The position numbers and the translations under genes are program-made. The notes below the pieces were generated by a model, which worked only from the letters and a program-made list of their open reading frames with translations, did not search any database and was not told where the DNA came from. A stretch of DNA of 64,000 nucleotides from G963665005 sp963665005 (GTDB lineage: Bacteria > Bacillota > Clostridia > Christensenellales > SZUA-584): NCBI GenBank assembly GCA_963665005.2, contig CAXXTQ010000001.1, positions 2,728,001 through 2,792,000 on the forward strand, read 5' to 3'. Every line of letters starts with the position of its first letter. The first letter of the stretch is position 1. Shown here piece after piece: positions 55,345 to 63,811 of the stretch.

Positions 55345-56859
55345 CTAATTTAACATAGCATATTTAAGAACATCTTCTTCATTGAGCTTAATGTTCTCCA
55401 ATATTGCATTAATTTTATGATCTTTAAAAACGAGAATCCTGTCACTAAGCCCGAGTATCTCTGGCAGTTCCGAACTTATCATGATGATGGATTTACCCAT
55501 TTGTGTCAATTCCTTCATTTGAATAAAAATTTCAGCTTTTGCACCCACATCAATACCCCTTGTAGGCTCATCAAAAATAATTATGTCACAAGAAGCCGCT
55601 ACCCATTTGGCAATAACAACTTTCTGCTGATTTCCTCCGCTTAAACCAGATACCTTAGACTTAATGGAAGGGCATTTTACATTATATTTCTTTGCATTTT
55701 TTTTTGCATATGACGCTTCTTTTTTGAAATTTAATAAACCAATTCGATTAAGAATTGCTTTTATATTCGGCATTGACAAGTTCCACGTAAGCGATGCGTC
55801 CAAAAGCAACCCCTCTTTCCGTCTATCTTCAGTAACAAATCCCAATCCATGTTCTGTTGCAACCTTGGCGGATTTTATATTGACTTTTTTACCATAAAGA
55901 TAAGTTGTCCCTGTTTCTTTTTTATCAATACCAAACATAGCACGCATAAGCTCTGTCCTGCCCGATCCGACCAACCCATACAGGCCTAAAATCTCTCCTC
56001 TTTTCAACTCTAAAGAAATATTTTCGAATGCACCTTTACGTGTATAATTTTCAAGTTTAAGTACAACTTCATCTTTAATAACAGAAGGATCCTTTTTCTC
56101 TCCAAAAAGGTTTAAATCCCGTCCCACCATCATATGAATTATATCATTGATTTCAATTTCATCTACATTTCTGGTATCAACATATTCTCCGTCCTTATAG
56201 ACGGTGACTTTATTACATATTCTGAATATTTCCTCAAGCCTGTGGCTTACATAAATAATTGAAATTCCCTTTTCCTTTAAATCGCGGATTAAACCAAATA
56301 AATGCTCAGTTTCATCCTCTGAAAGTGAGGAAGTCGGTTCATCAAAAGCAAGTATTCTTACTTTATCACTTATCATAGAACGCATTATTTCTATAATTTG
56401 TTTATGCCCCATACTTAAATTCCCAACTTTTGATTTAACATTTAATTCTTTATCACTTATTCCAAGTCTCTTTTTTAATTCATTTGCCCTTGCGTACATT
56501 GTCTTCCAATCAATTAGCCCTAGTTTGGTAGTAGGATAATTTCCAATAAAAACATTTTCCGCAACTGTAAGATCGGAATCCATTTGCATCTCTTGTGGAA
56601 CAACATATATCCCATGTTCCCTTGCATCAGCAATATTATTAATTTCGACCTTCTTATCATTAATATGGATTTCGCCCTCGTCTTTTTGAAATAAACCTGT
56701 AATGATTTTTAGAAGTGTTGACTTCCCTGCGCCATTCTCTCCACAAAGCGCATGCACATCACCTTGTTTTAATTCAAACTTTACCTTATTTAACGCGATA
56801 ACTCCTGGAAAACGTTTAGTTATATTTTTCGCTCTTAAAATAACGGTATCATTGGTCAT
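55345..56859 (-). CDS. Sugar ABC transporter ATPase (RbsA family), copy 3
   Basis: A 504-residue twin ABC ATPase: GENGAGKST, NLSMGHKQIIEIMRSM and LAFDEPTSSL in the first domain, GLVGSGRTE and LSGGNQQKVVIAKWV with IIFDEPTRGIDV in the second. LSMGH replaces LSGGQ in domain 1, which is common in this family. It pairs with the RbsC permease and the lipoprotein at 56981. Confidence 0.92.
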   Translation of the reverse strand: MTNDTVILRAKNITKRFPGVIALNKVKFELKQGDVHALCGENGAGKSTLLKIITGLFQKDEGEIHINDKKVEINNIADAREHGIYVVPQEMQMDSDLTVAENVFIGNYPTTKLGLIDWKTMYARANELKKRLGISDKELNVKSKVGNLSMGHKQIIEIMRSMISDKVRILAFDEPTSSLSEDETEHLFGLIRDLKEKGISIIYVSHRLEEIFRICNKVTVYKDGEYVDTRNVDEIEINDIIHMMVGRDLNLFGEKKDPSVIKDEVVLKLENYTRKGAFENISLELKRGEILGLYGLVGSGRTELMRAMFGIDKKETGTTYLYGKKVNIKSAKVATEHGLGFVTEDRRKEGLLLDASLTWNLSMPNIKAILNRIGLLNFKKEASYAKKNAKKYNVKCPSIKSKVSGLSGGNQQKVVIAKWVAASCDIIIFDEPTRGIDVGAKAEIFIQMKELTQMGKSIIMISSELPEILGLSDRILVFKDHKINAILENIKLNEEDVLKYAMLN

Positions 56860-56881
56860 GTTTTTTCCTCTTTTCTATTTT

Positions 56882-56970
56882 TATATTAGGATGCCCTTAA
56901 AATTCTAAAACCTTATATACTTACTTCTATAAACCTTCAAAGTTCTTAAACTATAGGACATCCTAATATA
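56882..56970 (-). promoter_or_regulatory. Long-range stem between binding-protein and ATPase genes, copy 3
   Basis: TATATTAGGATG and CATCCTAATATA form a perfect 12-bp stem around a 65-base AT-rich loop, spanning almost the whole gap between the two genes. It parallels the stem-loops in the other two importers. Confidence 0.55.
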
Positions 56971-56980
56971 CGATTAAAAC

Positions 56981-58129
56981 TTAATTTGCTTCTGACATTG
57001 ATAATGCCATCGCATCAACATAATCCGTAAAGTTAGAACCATCATACGCATTTAAGTCATAGCCGGTAAACAGTGGAAGCTCTCCACCATCAATAAGAAA
57101 AGTCCCTAAGACTTTCATTGTCATATCGCCCGCTGGGCTGGGAAGCAATCCACAAAAGAAATACGCATTAGCTACATCTTCATCAAGTGCCATATAATCT
57201 GTTATTACTGTAGATCCCGCAACCATTGTCAATGCAACGTTTTTAAAATCTACACCATTTTCGTCCATTATTGGATAAGTTCCCTGAACTGACCCCTCGT
57301 CGCCGCCAAGAATAATCCAATATTTAGCATCTGAATTTGCCTGATAAATACTTGAAAACTGCTTGATTACGTTGTCAGGCAAGCTGTCATCAACGTCACT
57401 AATAATCCAGCTGCTTTCTGGTAAATCAGGATATTCTGCTTTTATAACATCCTGAGCTGCTAAAATCCTTTGATGCATGCTCGCTATTTTTGGTGTATCT
57501 AACATAACGATTCTTAGTTGAGAAGGATCATCGAAAAAGCCTCTTTCCATAGTTGATTTTAAAAGATTCTTCGCAGAAGCTTCACCAAGAGCATAGTCAT
57601 TTAGTCCAACATGTGGTATTGGATCTCCAAGCTCATCAAAGCCAGGATCCTCTGTCGTCATCAAAACTACACCAGCTTCATGGCATTTTTGAGCTATCGT
57701 CGGAAGTAGTTGATCATTAACTGCCGTTACAATTATGGCATCCGCCTCTTGCATAATCGCACTTTCAACAGCCCCTAGACATAATTCTTCATCATTGTTT
57801 GCATCAACTACAGTATACTCAATACCAAGTTCTTCTGCCTTTGCAGCCATAGCATCGCTCTTTGGAGAGAACCATACGCTCTTTAAGAATTTGCATACAT
57901 AAGTAACTTTAATCTTACCATCAGCCATGAAATCCTTATACTCAGATTCTGTAGCGGCTTCTGTTGCTTCATCTGACCCCGCATCTTCGGTACTCTCAGG
58001 TTCTGTGACGGTTTCTGTTGCTTCATCTGGCCCCGCATCTTCTGCACTAACAGCTTCCTGTGCAGGCGCACATGCTATCAGCGAAACCCCAAGTACAATA
58101 CACAACATCATTAAAATAAGTTTTTTCAT
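56981..58129 (-). CDS. Sugar-binding lipoprotein (RbsB-like), copy 3
   Basis: A 382-residue binding lipoprotein with signal MKKLILMMLCIVLGVSLIAC, lipid Cys20. A tether of acidic repeats (EDAGPDEATE, EDAGSDEATE) fills residues 30-68. The mature domain reads VTYVCKFLKSVWFSPKSDAM, ESAIMQEADAIIVTAVNDQL and LGGDEGSVQGTYP. It lies behind the deacetylase gene in the operon. A 22-bp palindrome lies 25 bases before its ATG. Confidence 0.92.
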   Translation of the reverse strand: MKKLILMMLCIVLGVSLIACAPAQEAVSAEDAGPDEATETVTEPESTEDAGSDEATEAATESEYKDFMADGKIKVTYVCKFLKSVWFSPKSDAMAAKAEELGIEYTVVDANNDEELCLGAVESAIMQEADAIIVTAVNDQLLPTIAQKCHEAGVVLMTTEDPGFDELGDPIPHVGLNDYALGEASAKNLLKSTMERGFFDDPSQLRIVMLDTPKIASMHQRILAAQDVIKAEYPDLPESSWIISDVDDSLPDNVIKQFSSIYQANSDAKYWIILGGDEGSVQGTYPIMDENGVDFKNVALTMVAGSTVITDYMALDEDVANAYFFCGLLPSPAGDMTMKVLGTFLIDGGELPLFTGYDLNAYDGSNFTDYVDAMALSMSEAN

Positions 58130-58153
58130 TTTTGCCTCCTGTTATTTTTATTT

Positions 58154-58175
58154 CAATCCAAATTAATTTGGATTG
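58154..58175. promoter_or_regulatory. 22-bp perfect palindrome upstream of binding-protein gene
   Basis: CAATCCAAATT and AATTTGGATTG join directly to a perfect 22-bp palindrome. It could be an operator for an internal promoter or, as RNA, a stem just before the ribosome site. Confidence 0.55.
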
Positions 58176-58236
58176 TTTATATAATAAGTATAAATATCAC
58201 CATGCCAGAGCAATTTACTCCTTTTATTGAAAAAGG

Positions 58237-58962
58237 CTAAGGAAGATATTTATACGCTCCCGCGACCATCGGCCATGTCTTACAAAGCATAAACGCTTCG
58301 ACAAATTCAGTTCCCGATGTTCCGCACTGCGCTGCAAAATTCCTGTTTTCATATTCCATCATCTTCGCATATTCCACCCCCCACGCATCTTTACACCAAT
58401 CTCCTTGCTGGCTAGCATGACAACCAAACAACTTTTTCTTTGTCTCAAAAGTATCGGTAATGTCCACAAAATACTCTGGGCGATAGCTGGTGTATCCGAT
58501 ACCAAATGGCGTGCAAAAGAACATGGGCGGCACTTTTTCCGTAGGTTCATATTCTGTTTTGATTAGCCGTATCGTCGCATTAATCCTTGCGATAAATGCA
58601 AGATACCCAGTACAATCATGATCTGGATTGTAATCTTGAAAATATGGCGGTGCGAATATGACATCTGGTTTTGCCACCCTTACTGCATTAATAAACTTAA
58701 TCCGCGTTTCTGTATTATCAAATAAAAACTCGTCTTCCTCATTCATCCATATAAGTGTCGCACCCAGCAAATCAGCGGCATTTTTCGCTTCTTTATGACG
58801 TGTTTCGCTAATCTCATCCTTGCTCATCCTGTATGAGCCAATGTTTCCATTTGTCGCGATCGCCATGAATATTTCGTCGCCTCTCTTCGCGTATTTTGCC
58901 AGAGTCCCTCCGCAGCGAAACTCAATATCGTCTGGATGTGCACCAAATGCCAATACTCTCAT
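58237..58962 (-). CDS. PIG-L/LmbE-family deacetylase
   Basis: A 241-residue zinc-dependent N-deacetylase of the LmbE type. The metal motif AHPDDIEFRCGG sits at residues 8-19 (family norm AHPDDxExxxGG), with PPYFQDYNPDHDCTG giving the second His. Such enzymes remove acetyl groups from N-acetyl sugars or sugar-linked amides. In this operon it suggests that the imported compound is N-acylated or a glycoside. The ATG has AAGGAG upstream. It is absent from the other two copies. Confidence 0.88.
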   Translation of the reverse strand: MRVLAFGAHPDDIEFRCGGTLAKYAKRGDEIFMAIATNGNIGSYRMSKDEISETRHKEAKNAADLLGATLIWMNEEDEFLFDNTETRIKFINAVRVAKPDVIFAPPYFQDYNPDHDCTGYLAFIARINATIRLIKTEYEPTEKVPPMFFCTPFGIGYTSYRPEYFVDITDTFETKKKLFGCHASQQGDWCKDAWGVEYAKMMEYENRNFAAQCGTSGTEFVEAFMLCKTWPMVAGAYKYLP

Positions 58963-59072
58963 TGATATAATCTCCTTTTCATTTATTTTTTATTGTAATT
59001 ACTTGTACTGATCGACAGCCTAATCTTCCGCATAGCCTACTTAATTGCAACACGAAAACTGCTCTTATTAAA

Positions 59073-59744
59073 TTATTTACTCATATAATCACATACAGCT
59101 TTAATCTGATCCGCAATTGAAATATCTCCAAACTTTTTATCAAAAAAAGCGCTTCCAATCGTATAACTCCACGGGCTCGCCGCCTTTACTTCATCCAGTC
59201 TCTGATTACTAGATACACTACCTGCCAAACATAATGGCAAATCAATCTCAGCTACAGCCCTTCTGTTGAGCTCAACCGCATCCCCAACATAACGATACCC
59301 CAGAAGATCAATACCGTAGATACCCTTTTCCTTCAACGCGTTTCCCTGCGCAATGATTTCGTCGATATCGCCCTTAAGCACGCTGGGGCGCTCTTCAACC
59401 TTGCCGATAAACGGCATATATTTGATCCCGTTTTCTTTGGTGTAGTCATTGATAGAATCAAAGAACATCGTGCCCATCAGTATATCGAAGCCGCACTCTA
59501 CAGCCATCTTTGCGCCGGCCATACCCTTTTCTTCGTCATATTCTACGACTTCAAGAAACGTAGTCTTCCCCGCATCTTTCATCATCTTGCACAATGTTTT
59601 CATCTCATCAATGGGGATACCTACTTCTTTAAAGCCCCAATACTTTACAGGAGTATCTTTGCATTGCTCAAAAACCTCTATTGCATTTTTCACTGTCTTG
59701 TCGTTGTGTGTCAACATCACTATAAGTTCTGGTATCTTTTTCAT
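59073..59744 (-). CDS. TIM-barrel protein of unknown activity, copy 2
   Basis: A 223-residue paralogue of 36245-36907. Codons 10 to ~145 are nearly base-for-base identical to the other copy (one Ala/Val change), while the last ~80 residues differ in several places (for example DKKFGDISIADQIKAVCDYM). It carries the same LTHNDKTVKNAI, LEVVEYDEEKGM and YGIDLLGYRYVGDAV. It lies between the aldolase and deacetylase genes, so a role on a sugar phosphate is likely but unknown. Confidence 0.8.
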   Translation of the reverse strand: MKKIPELIVMLTHNDKTVKNAIEVFEQCKDTPVKYWGFKEVGIPIDEMKTLCKMMKDAGKTTFLEVVEYDEEKGMAGAKMAVECGFDILMGTMFFDSINDYTKENGIKYMPFIGKVEERPSVLKGDIDEIIAQGNALKEKGIYGIDLLGYRYVGDAVELNRRAVAEIDLPLCLAGSVSSNQRLDEVKAASPWSYTIGSAFFDKKFGDISIADQIKAVCDYMSK

Positions 59745-59834
59745 ATTACTCCTCTTATTAATTATTTTTTATTTTTTTCCTAAATACAACTAATTAACTA
59801 ATGGTGACCAATCTATTCTCCTCGAACCAATTCA

Positions 59835-60905
59835 TTACACATTTTTATGCCAGTATATCCCTTGTTTTGCTTCGTTGCTCTCAGCACGAAGCGCCGGGTC
59901 TGAAGGCGCTTTAGGTCCGATATCCTGATTTTGCACCGGCCCGGTTGAACTGTCTGTTTTTGCCGGCCTCAACTCTGCCGCCGACGCTTTTATATCACCA
60001 ATGCAAATTTCCGGAATTGAATCATATTTGTTAACTCGTCCTGTGCTCATAAACATTTTCATGCACATTTCCGCCGCATCGACAAACCCTTTATTCATCG
60101 AACCTATCAAATCGGGTATGTCATAATTACCTTGATACTCCGGCTTTTCTTCAATATACGCCTTTGCATTTTTCTTGCCTTCGACGCACATGTCGGTATA
60201 TATACAAACCTTGACTATGCCCATTCCCATTGCCCGCCTCAAATGGTCTTCGGGTATTCCGGTACCGCCGTGAAGCGTAAGATAGACATCTTGTGACATA
60301 AGGCCGTAATATATTTGCTCAAGCCTTTGAAAATCAAGGCTCGGCTTTCCCTTATATAATCCGTGCGCATTTCCTATAGATATCGCCAGAATATCTATAC
60401 CCGTTCTTTTGACATAGTCTTTTGCCAGCGCCGGGTCTGTCATTGTATCAACACTGCTTGCGGCCGCCGCGCCGCCCTCTGATGCGCCTGGCAGAGCACC
60501 CAATTCGCCCTCTACAGCGGCGCCGTAGCAATGACCCATCTTAACGGCTTCGCTTGTAATACGTACATTCTCTTCGTACTCCAGCTTAGATCCGTCATAC
60601 ATCACCGATGTGAAACCGGCTTTAAGCGCACGCTCAACAATGTCAAGCTCCATGCCGTGGCTGAGATGAAGCCCGACGGGCACTTTCATATTCTTTGCAG
60701 CATGATATGTAACTGCCGCTATTTGCTCGAAGTCTACATAAGGTTCTATAACACCCGGTTCTGTAACAAGAATCGGCGACCCCAGTTCCTCGGCTCTTTT
60801 TATCAGCGCCGCCGGCTGGTCAAGGCCGTTTAGATTGAACGCACCGACCATAAATTTCTCCTGGGCGCATTTTTTAAGTATGTCCAAAGTTTTTATAAAT
60901 GCCAT
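59835..60905 (-). CDS. Class II ketose-bisphosphate aldolase paralogue with altered active site
   Basis: The 356 residues follow the class II aldolase fold (FbaA/GatY/KbaY): GAFNLNGLDQPAALIKRAEE, GLHLSHGMELDIVERALKAG, FTSVMYDGSKLEYEENVRIT, EGELGALPGASEGG, GNAHGLYKG and LHGGTGIP. The metal His (SHG, AHG, LHGG) are present, but the Asp normally before the first His (HLDHG) is Ser, and the substrate-binding NVNT/NIDT motif is CIYTD. A C-terminal tail of about 55 residues (305-356) is extra. It probably cleaves or binds a sugar phosphate unlike fructose bisphosphate, or has lost aldolase chemistry. ATG 60905 follows GAAAGGGG. Confidence 0.88.
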   Translation of the reverse strand: MAFIKTLDILKKCAQEKFMVGAFNLNGLDQPAALIKRAEELGSPILVTEPGVIEPYVDFEQIAAVTYHAAKNMKVPVGLHLSHGMELDIVERALKAGFTSVMYDGSKLEYEENVRITSEAVKMGHCYGAAVEGELGALPGASEGGAAAASSVDTMTDPALAKDYVKRTGIDILAISIGNAHGLYKGKPSLDFQRLEQIYYGLMSQDVYLTLHGGTGIPEDHLRRAMGMGIVKVCIYTDMCVEGKKNAKAYIEEKPEYQGNYDIPDLIGSMNKGFVDAAEMCMKMFMSTGRVNKYDSIPEICIGDIKASAAELRPAKTDSSTGPVQNQDIGPKAPSDPALRAESNEAKQGIYWHKNV

Positions 60906-60919
60906 ATTGCCCCTTTCTA

Positions 60920-61957
60920 TTATCTGTTTTTAAATACTTCAGGATTAACAACCGGTTTAGGCATACCGCCCGCAATATACAGTAGCAAATCATTGACGAT
61001 CATGACCGATTGCAGATAGATAACATCTTTTCCTGCTCCTGCGATATGCGGCGTAACAATTACGTTGTCATATTTAAAATATTCGTCATTTTCCTTGATC
61101 GGCTCGCTATGAAACACGTCTAATGCAAGGCCTCCAAGCTTTCCGCTTTTTAGTGCCTCACGCAATGCATCTTCCTCAACAATTCCTGCGCGTGCTGTAT
61201 TTAGAAAGAAAACACCGTCCTGCATCATATCAAATTCTTTTTTGCCAAGCATGCCCATGTTGTCTTCTGTGATTTTTGCATGGATTGATATGATATTTGA
61301 TGATTTCAAAAGTGTTTCTAAGTCCACACGCTGTGCAGAATGCGCTTTAATGACTTCTTCTTTTTGGTACGGATCATACGTAATAATTTTAATGCCAAAT
61401 CCGCTTGCCCGATCAGCGACTTGCTGTCCTACTGTACCAAAGCCAATCAGTCCCATTGTTTTACCTTCAAGCTCAATTCCTTTTCTAGACTGCCACGGGC
61501 CTTCCGGACTCATGTCCCATATCACATCGCCATCACTGCCATATTCAGCATCCGGTGCCGTAAACAATCCGCTGCGCAACTCTCTGTCTGCTCTTGCGAT
61601 TTTTCTTGCGATTGCCAAAAGTTGTCCCATCGTAAAATCAGCGACAGGCAGCGCTTCTCTACCAAACGTGAAAAATACAGGAATTCCTCTGCTTGTTGCA
61701 TAATCTACATCAATGTTGGCTCTTGGGCCACCGCGAATCGAAGATATTATCTTCAAATTCGTTTTTTCCAGCACTTTTCTTGTAACCTTTTCATACCCAA
61801 CCACTAAAACATCTGCATCCCCAATATCGGCGATCAACTCATCTTCTTCGAGTATATTGCTGGTAAATCCCCAGCCACCCGTTTTGACATCATGTCCGGC
61901 CACCTTAAGCAGATTGATGCCGTCCTGACTAAAATCTGCACAAATGTATATCTTCAA
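60920..61957 (-). CDS. D-isomer-specific 2-hydroxyacid dehydrogenase
   Basis: A 345-residue NAD-dependent dehydrogenase of the SerA/phosphoglycerate dehydrogenase type without ACT domain. It has ISSIRGGPRANID, GLIGFGTVGQQVADRASGFG, the catalytic Arg in NTARAGIVEE, Glu in DVFHSEPI and His in TPHIAGAG. The start was put at TTG 61957, eight bases after GGAGG; a TTG at 61972 would lie on the ribosome site itself. It likely oxidises a hydroxy acid formed from the sugar, or makes glycerate- or lactate-like products. Confidence 0.9.
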   Translation of the reverse strand: MKIYICADFSQDGINLLKVAGHDVKTGGWGFTSNILEEDELIADIGDADVLVVGYEKVTRKVLEKTNLKIISSIRGGPRANIDVDYATSRGIPVFFTFGREALPVADFTMGQLLAIARKIARADRELRSGLFTAPDAEYGSDGDVIWDMSPEGPWQSRKGIELEGKTMGLIGFGTVGQQVADRASGFGIKIITYDPYQKEEVIKAHSAQRVDLETLLKSSNIISIHAKITEDNMGMLGKKEFDMMQDGVFFLNTARAGIVEEDALREALKSGKLGGLALDVFHSEPIKENDEYFKYDNVIVTPHIAGAGKDVIYLQSVMIVNDLLLYIAGGMPKPVVNPEVFKNR

Positions 61958-61994
61958 AAACTCTTCCTCCAAGTTAAAAACATTTCCCTCTTAA

Positions 61995-63056
61995 TCAATC
62001 TTCTGGATATAGCACAATTTTAATTGCTTTTTTTGCTCTAACCAGATCAAACGCTTGTCTAAACTCACTAATCTGCATCTTGTGGGAAATCATCGACTTT
62101 AAATCAATCTTGCCTGCAACAGCAAGATTCATGACGTTTCTCCACGAAAGCCAGTTATATCCAAAATGCCCTTTTATACTGACCGCCTTGTCTATAATCG
62201 GATCCAACGAAAAACCCACTGGTTTTTCATCATATCCAATTTTCACAATCTCTCCAGCTGTACGTACAATTTCTATTGCCTGGCGCAGTACAACGGAGAC
62301 ACCCGCGCAGTCAACAACCAAGCCCACGCCCTCACCTTTTGTCAAATCTGAAACGGCTTGTTGTACATCCACCTTGTCTGCGATTACAACATCAGTCGCA
62401 CCGTTTTTCCTTGCAAGTTCAAATCGCTGACTATCCGCCGCAAGGCCGATTACAATTATTTTTGATGCACCAGCAACTCTAAGCGCTTGTATAGAAAACT
62501 GTCCCAACGCACCTACACCGAATACAGCGCCGTAATCTCCCGGCATGAACTTTGATTCTTGTACTACAGCCATATATCCGTTACAACAAGGATCGAGTAT
62601 TGCCGCTTCCTCGAAAGACAATTCTTCTGGTATTTCCATTAAGCTGTTCGGAAAAACTTTAAGCGTTTCACCAGGAATACGAACATATTTTGCAAACCCG
62701 CCGTCCATGCCGTATCCAAGCCCTAATCTCTCAGGACAGGATAAGTAATCCGCTACACCGCACGCATAACATTTACCGCATACTTTTCCGGTATTGTCGG
62801 AGACCACCCTGTCTCCTTCTTTCCATTCAGTTACGTTCTTGCCTTTCTTTGCTACAATACCTGAAAACTCATGTCCCAATATTACGGGTGGGTTTAATAA
62901 ATTCTCGTGGCCGCCATCATCAAAAGCAATATCCGATCCGCAAACTCCGGCTGCTTTCACTTCCAACAGCACATCATCGTCACCAATATCCGGAATAGAT
63001 ACATCTCTTATTTCTGTTTCAAATTTGCCATACCCATATTTTACAATTGCTTTCAA
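61995..63056 (-). CDS. Zinc-dependent medium-chain alcohol/polyol dehydrogenase
   Basis: A 353-residue MDR of the sorbitol/threonine dehydrogenase type. AAGVCGSDI and GHEFSGIVAKKG hold the catalytic zinc; the structural zinc loop is CGKCYACGVADYLSC. NAD site GVGALGQFSIQALRVAGASK. Start is TTG 63056 with GGAGG inside the end of gntR nine bases upstream; the two genes are four bases apart. It likely oxidises a sugar alcohol to a ketose as an early step. Confidence 0.92.
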   Translation of the reverse strand: MKAIVKYGYGKFETEIRDVSIPDIGDDDVLLEVKAAGVCGSDIAFDDGGHENLLNPPVILGHEFSGIVAKKGKNVTEWKEGDRVVSDNTGKVCGKCYACGVADYLSCPERLGLGYGMDGGFAKYVRIPGETLKVFPNSLMEIPEELSFEEAAILDPCCNGYMAVVQESKFMPGDYGAVFGVGALGQFSIQALRVAGASKIIVIGLAADSQRFELARKNGATDVVIADKVDVQQAVSDLTKGEGVGLVVDCAGVSVVLRQAIEIVRTAGEIVKIGYDEKPVGFSLDPIIDKAVSIKGHFGYNWLSWRNVMNLAVAGKIDLKSMISHKMQISEFRQAFDLVRAKKAIKIVLYPED

Positions 63057-63059
63057 CCT

Positions 63060-63773
63060 TTACGCCCTCCTTCTATTAATGATCAGTTTAAAACAATCAG
63101 ATCTTAAATACTCTTCAGCATATATAAGTAATTCCCCATGAATATCAGTGGCAACTTGCTTTATCATTAATACAGGATCACCTTCATCAATTTCAAGCAT
63201 ATCTGCCAACCATCTCTCAGCGCAAACAGGTAGTATCTCAGCTATACCCGTACCCATGTGAATACCACATTCGGTTTCCAAAAAATCATATATGGAAATA
63301 TTTTCATCTGCCATTTCAAGAAAATGGGTGGATAATTTCGGCGAAAAATAATCCTTAGAGTATACGACAGGCTTGCTATCGGCTGTCCGTATTCGTTTTA
63401 GCACTAGCACATCCGTGCTTTCTCCGACATTCAGTTTTTTCGCGATTTGCTCGTCCGCTTTAACAAGCTTTTTCTCAAAATGCATAACACCAGGCTCATA
63501 CCCGCTGGCAATAATCATCTCACTGATACCCAGATTGTTATTCAGCGTATTCGCTATATTGTCAAAATTTCCGGAAAGAAAAGTCCCTTTCCCCTGAATA
63601 GAGTTAATAAACCCCTCATTTTTCAGAGTATTAATCGCTTCCCTAAGCGTAAGCCGGCTGATGCCGATTTTTTTTGAAAATTCAATTTCAGAAGGCAGCT
63701 TATCCCCCACTACATATTTATTTTTCTTAATATAATCTACGATTTTTTTCTTTGTCGATATATATGCAAGCAT
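63060..63773 (-). CDS. GntR-family regulator with UTRA domain, copy 2
   Basis: This 237-residue protein is almost the same as 51728-52441; differences are conservative. Winged helix (KLPSEIEFSKKIGISRLTLR) and UTRA sugar-sensing domain. It sits between deoC and the dehydrogenase gene, so it probably represses or activates its own operon. TGGAG lies just before the ATG at 63773. Confidence 0.93.
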   Translation of the reverse strand: MLAYISTKKKIVDYIKKNKYVVGDKLPSEIEFSKKIGISRLTLREAINTLKNEGFINSIQGKGTFLSGNFDNIANTLNNNLGISEMIIASGYEPGVMHFEKKLVKADEQIAKKLNVGESTDVLVLKRIRTADSKPVVYSKDYFSPKLSTHFLEMADENISIYDFLETECGIHMGTGIAEILPVCAERWLADMLEIDEGDPVLMIKQVATDIHGELLIYAEEYLRSDCFKLIINRRRA

Positions 63774-63811
63774 AACTACTCCATTAAATTGTTTTTTGAT
63801 TTTATTTTTGT

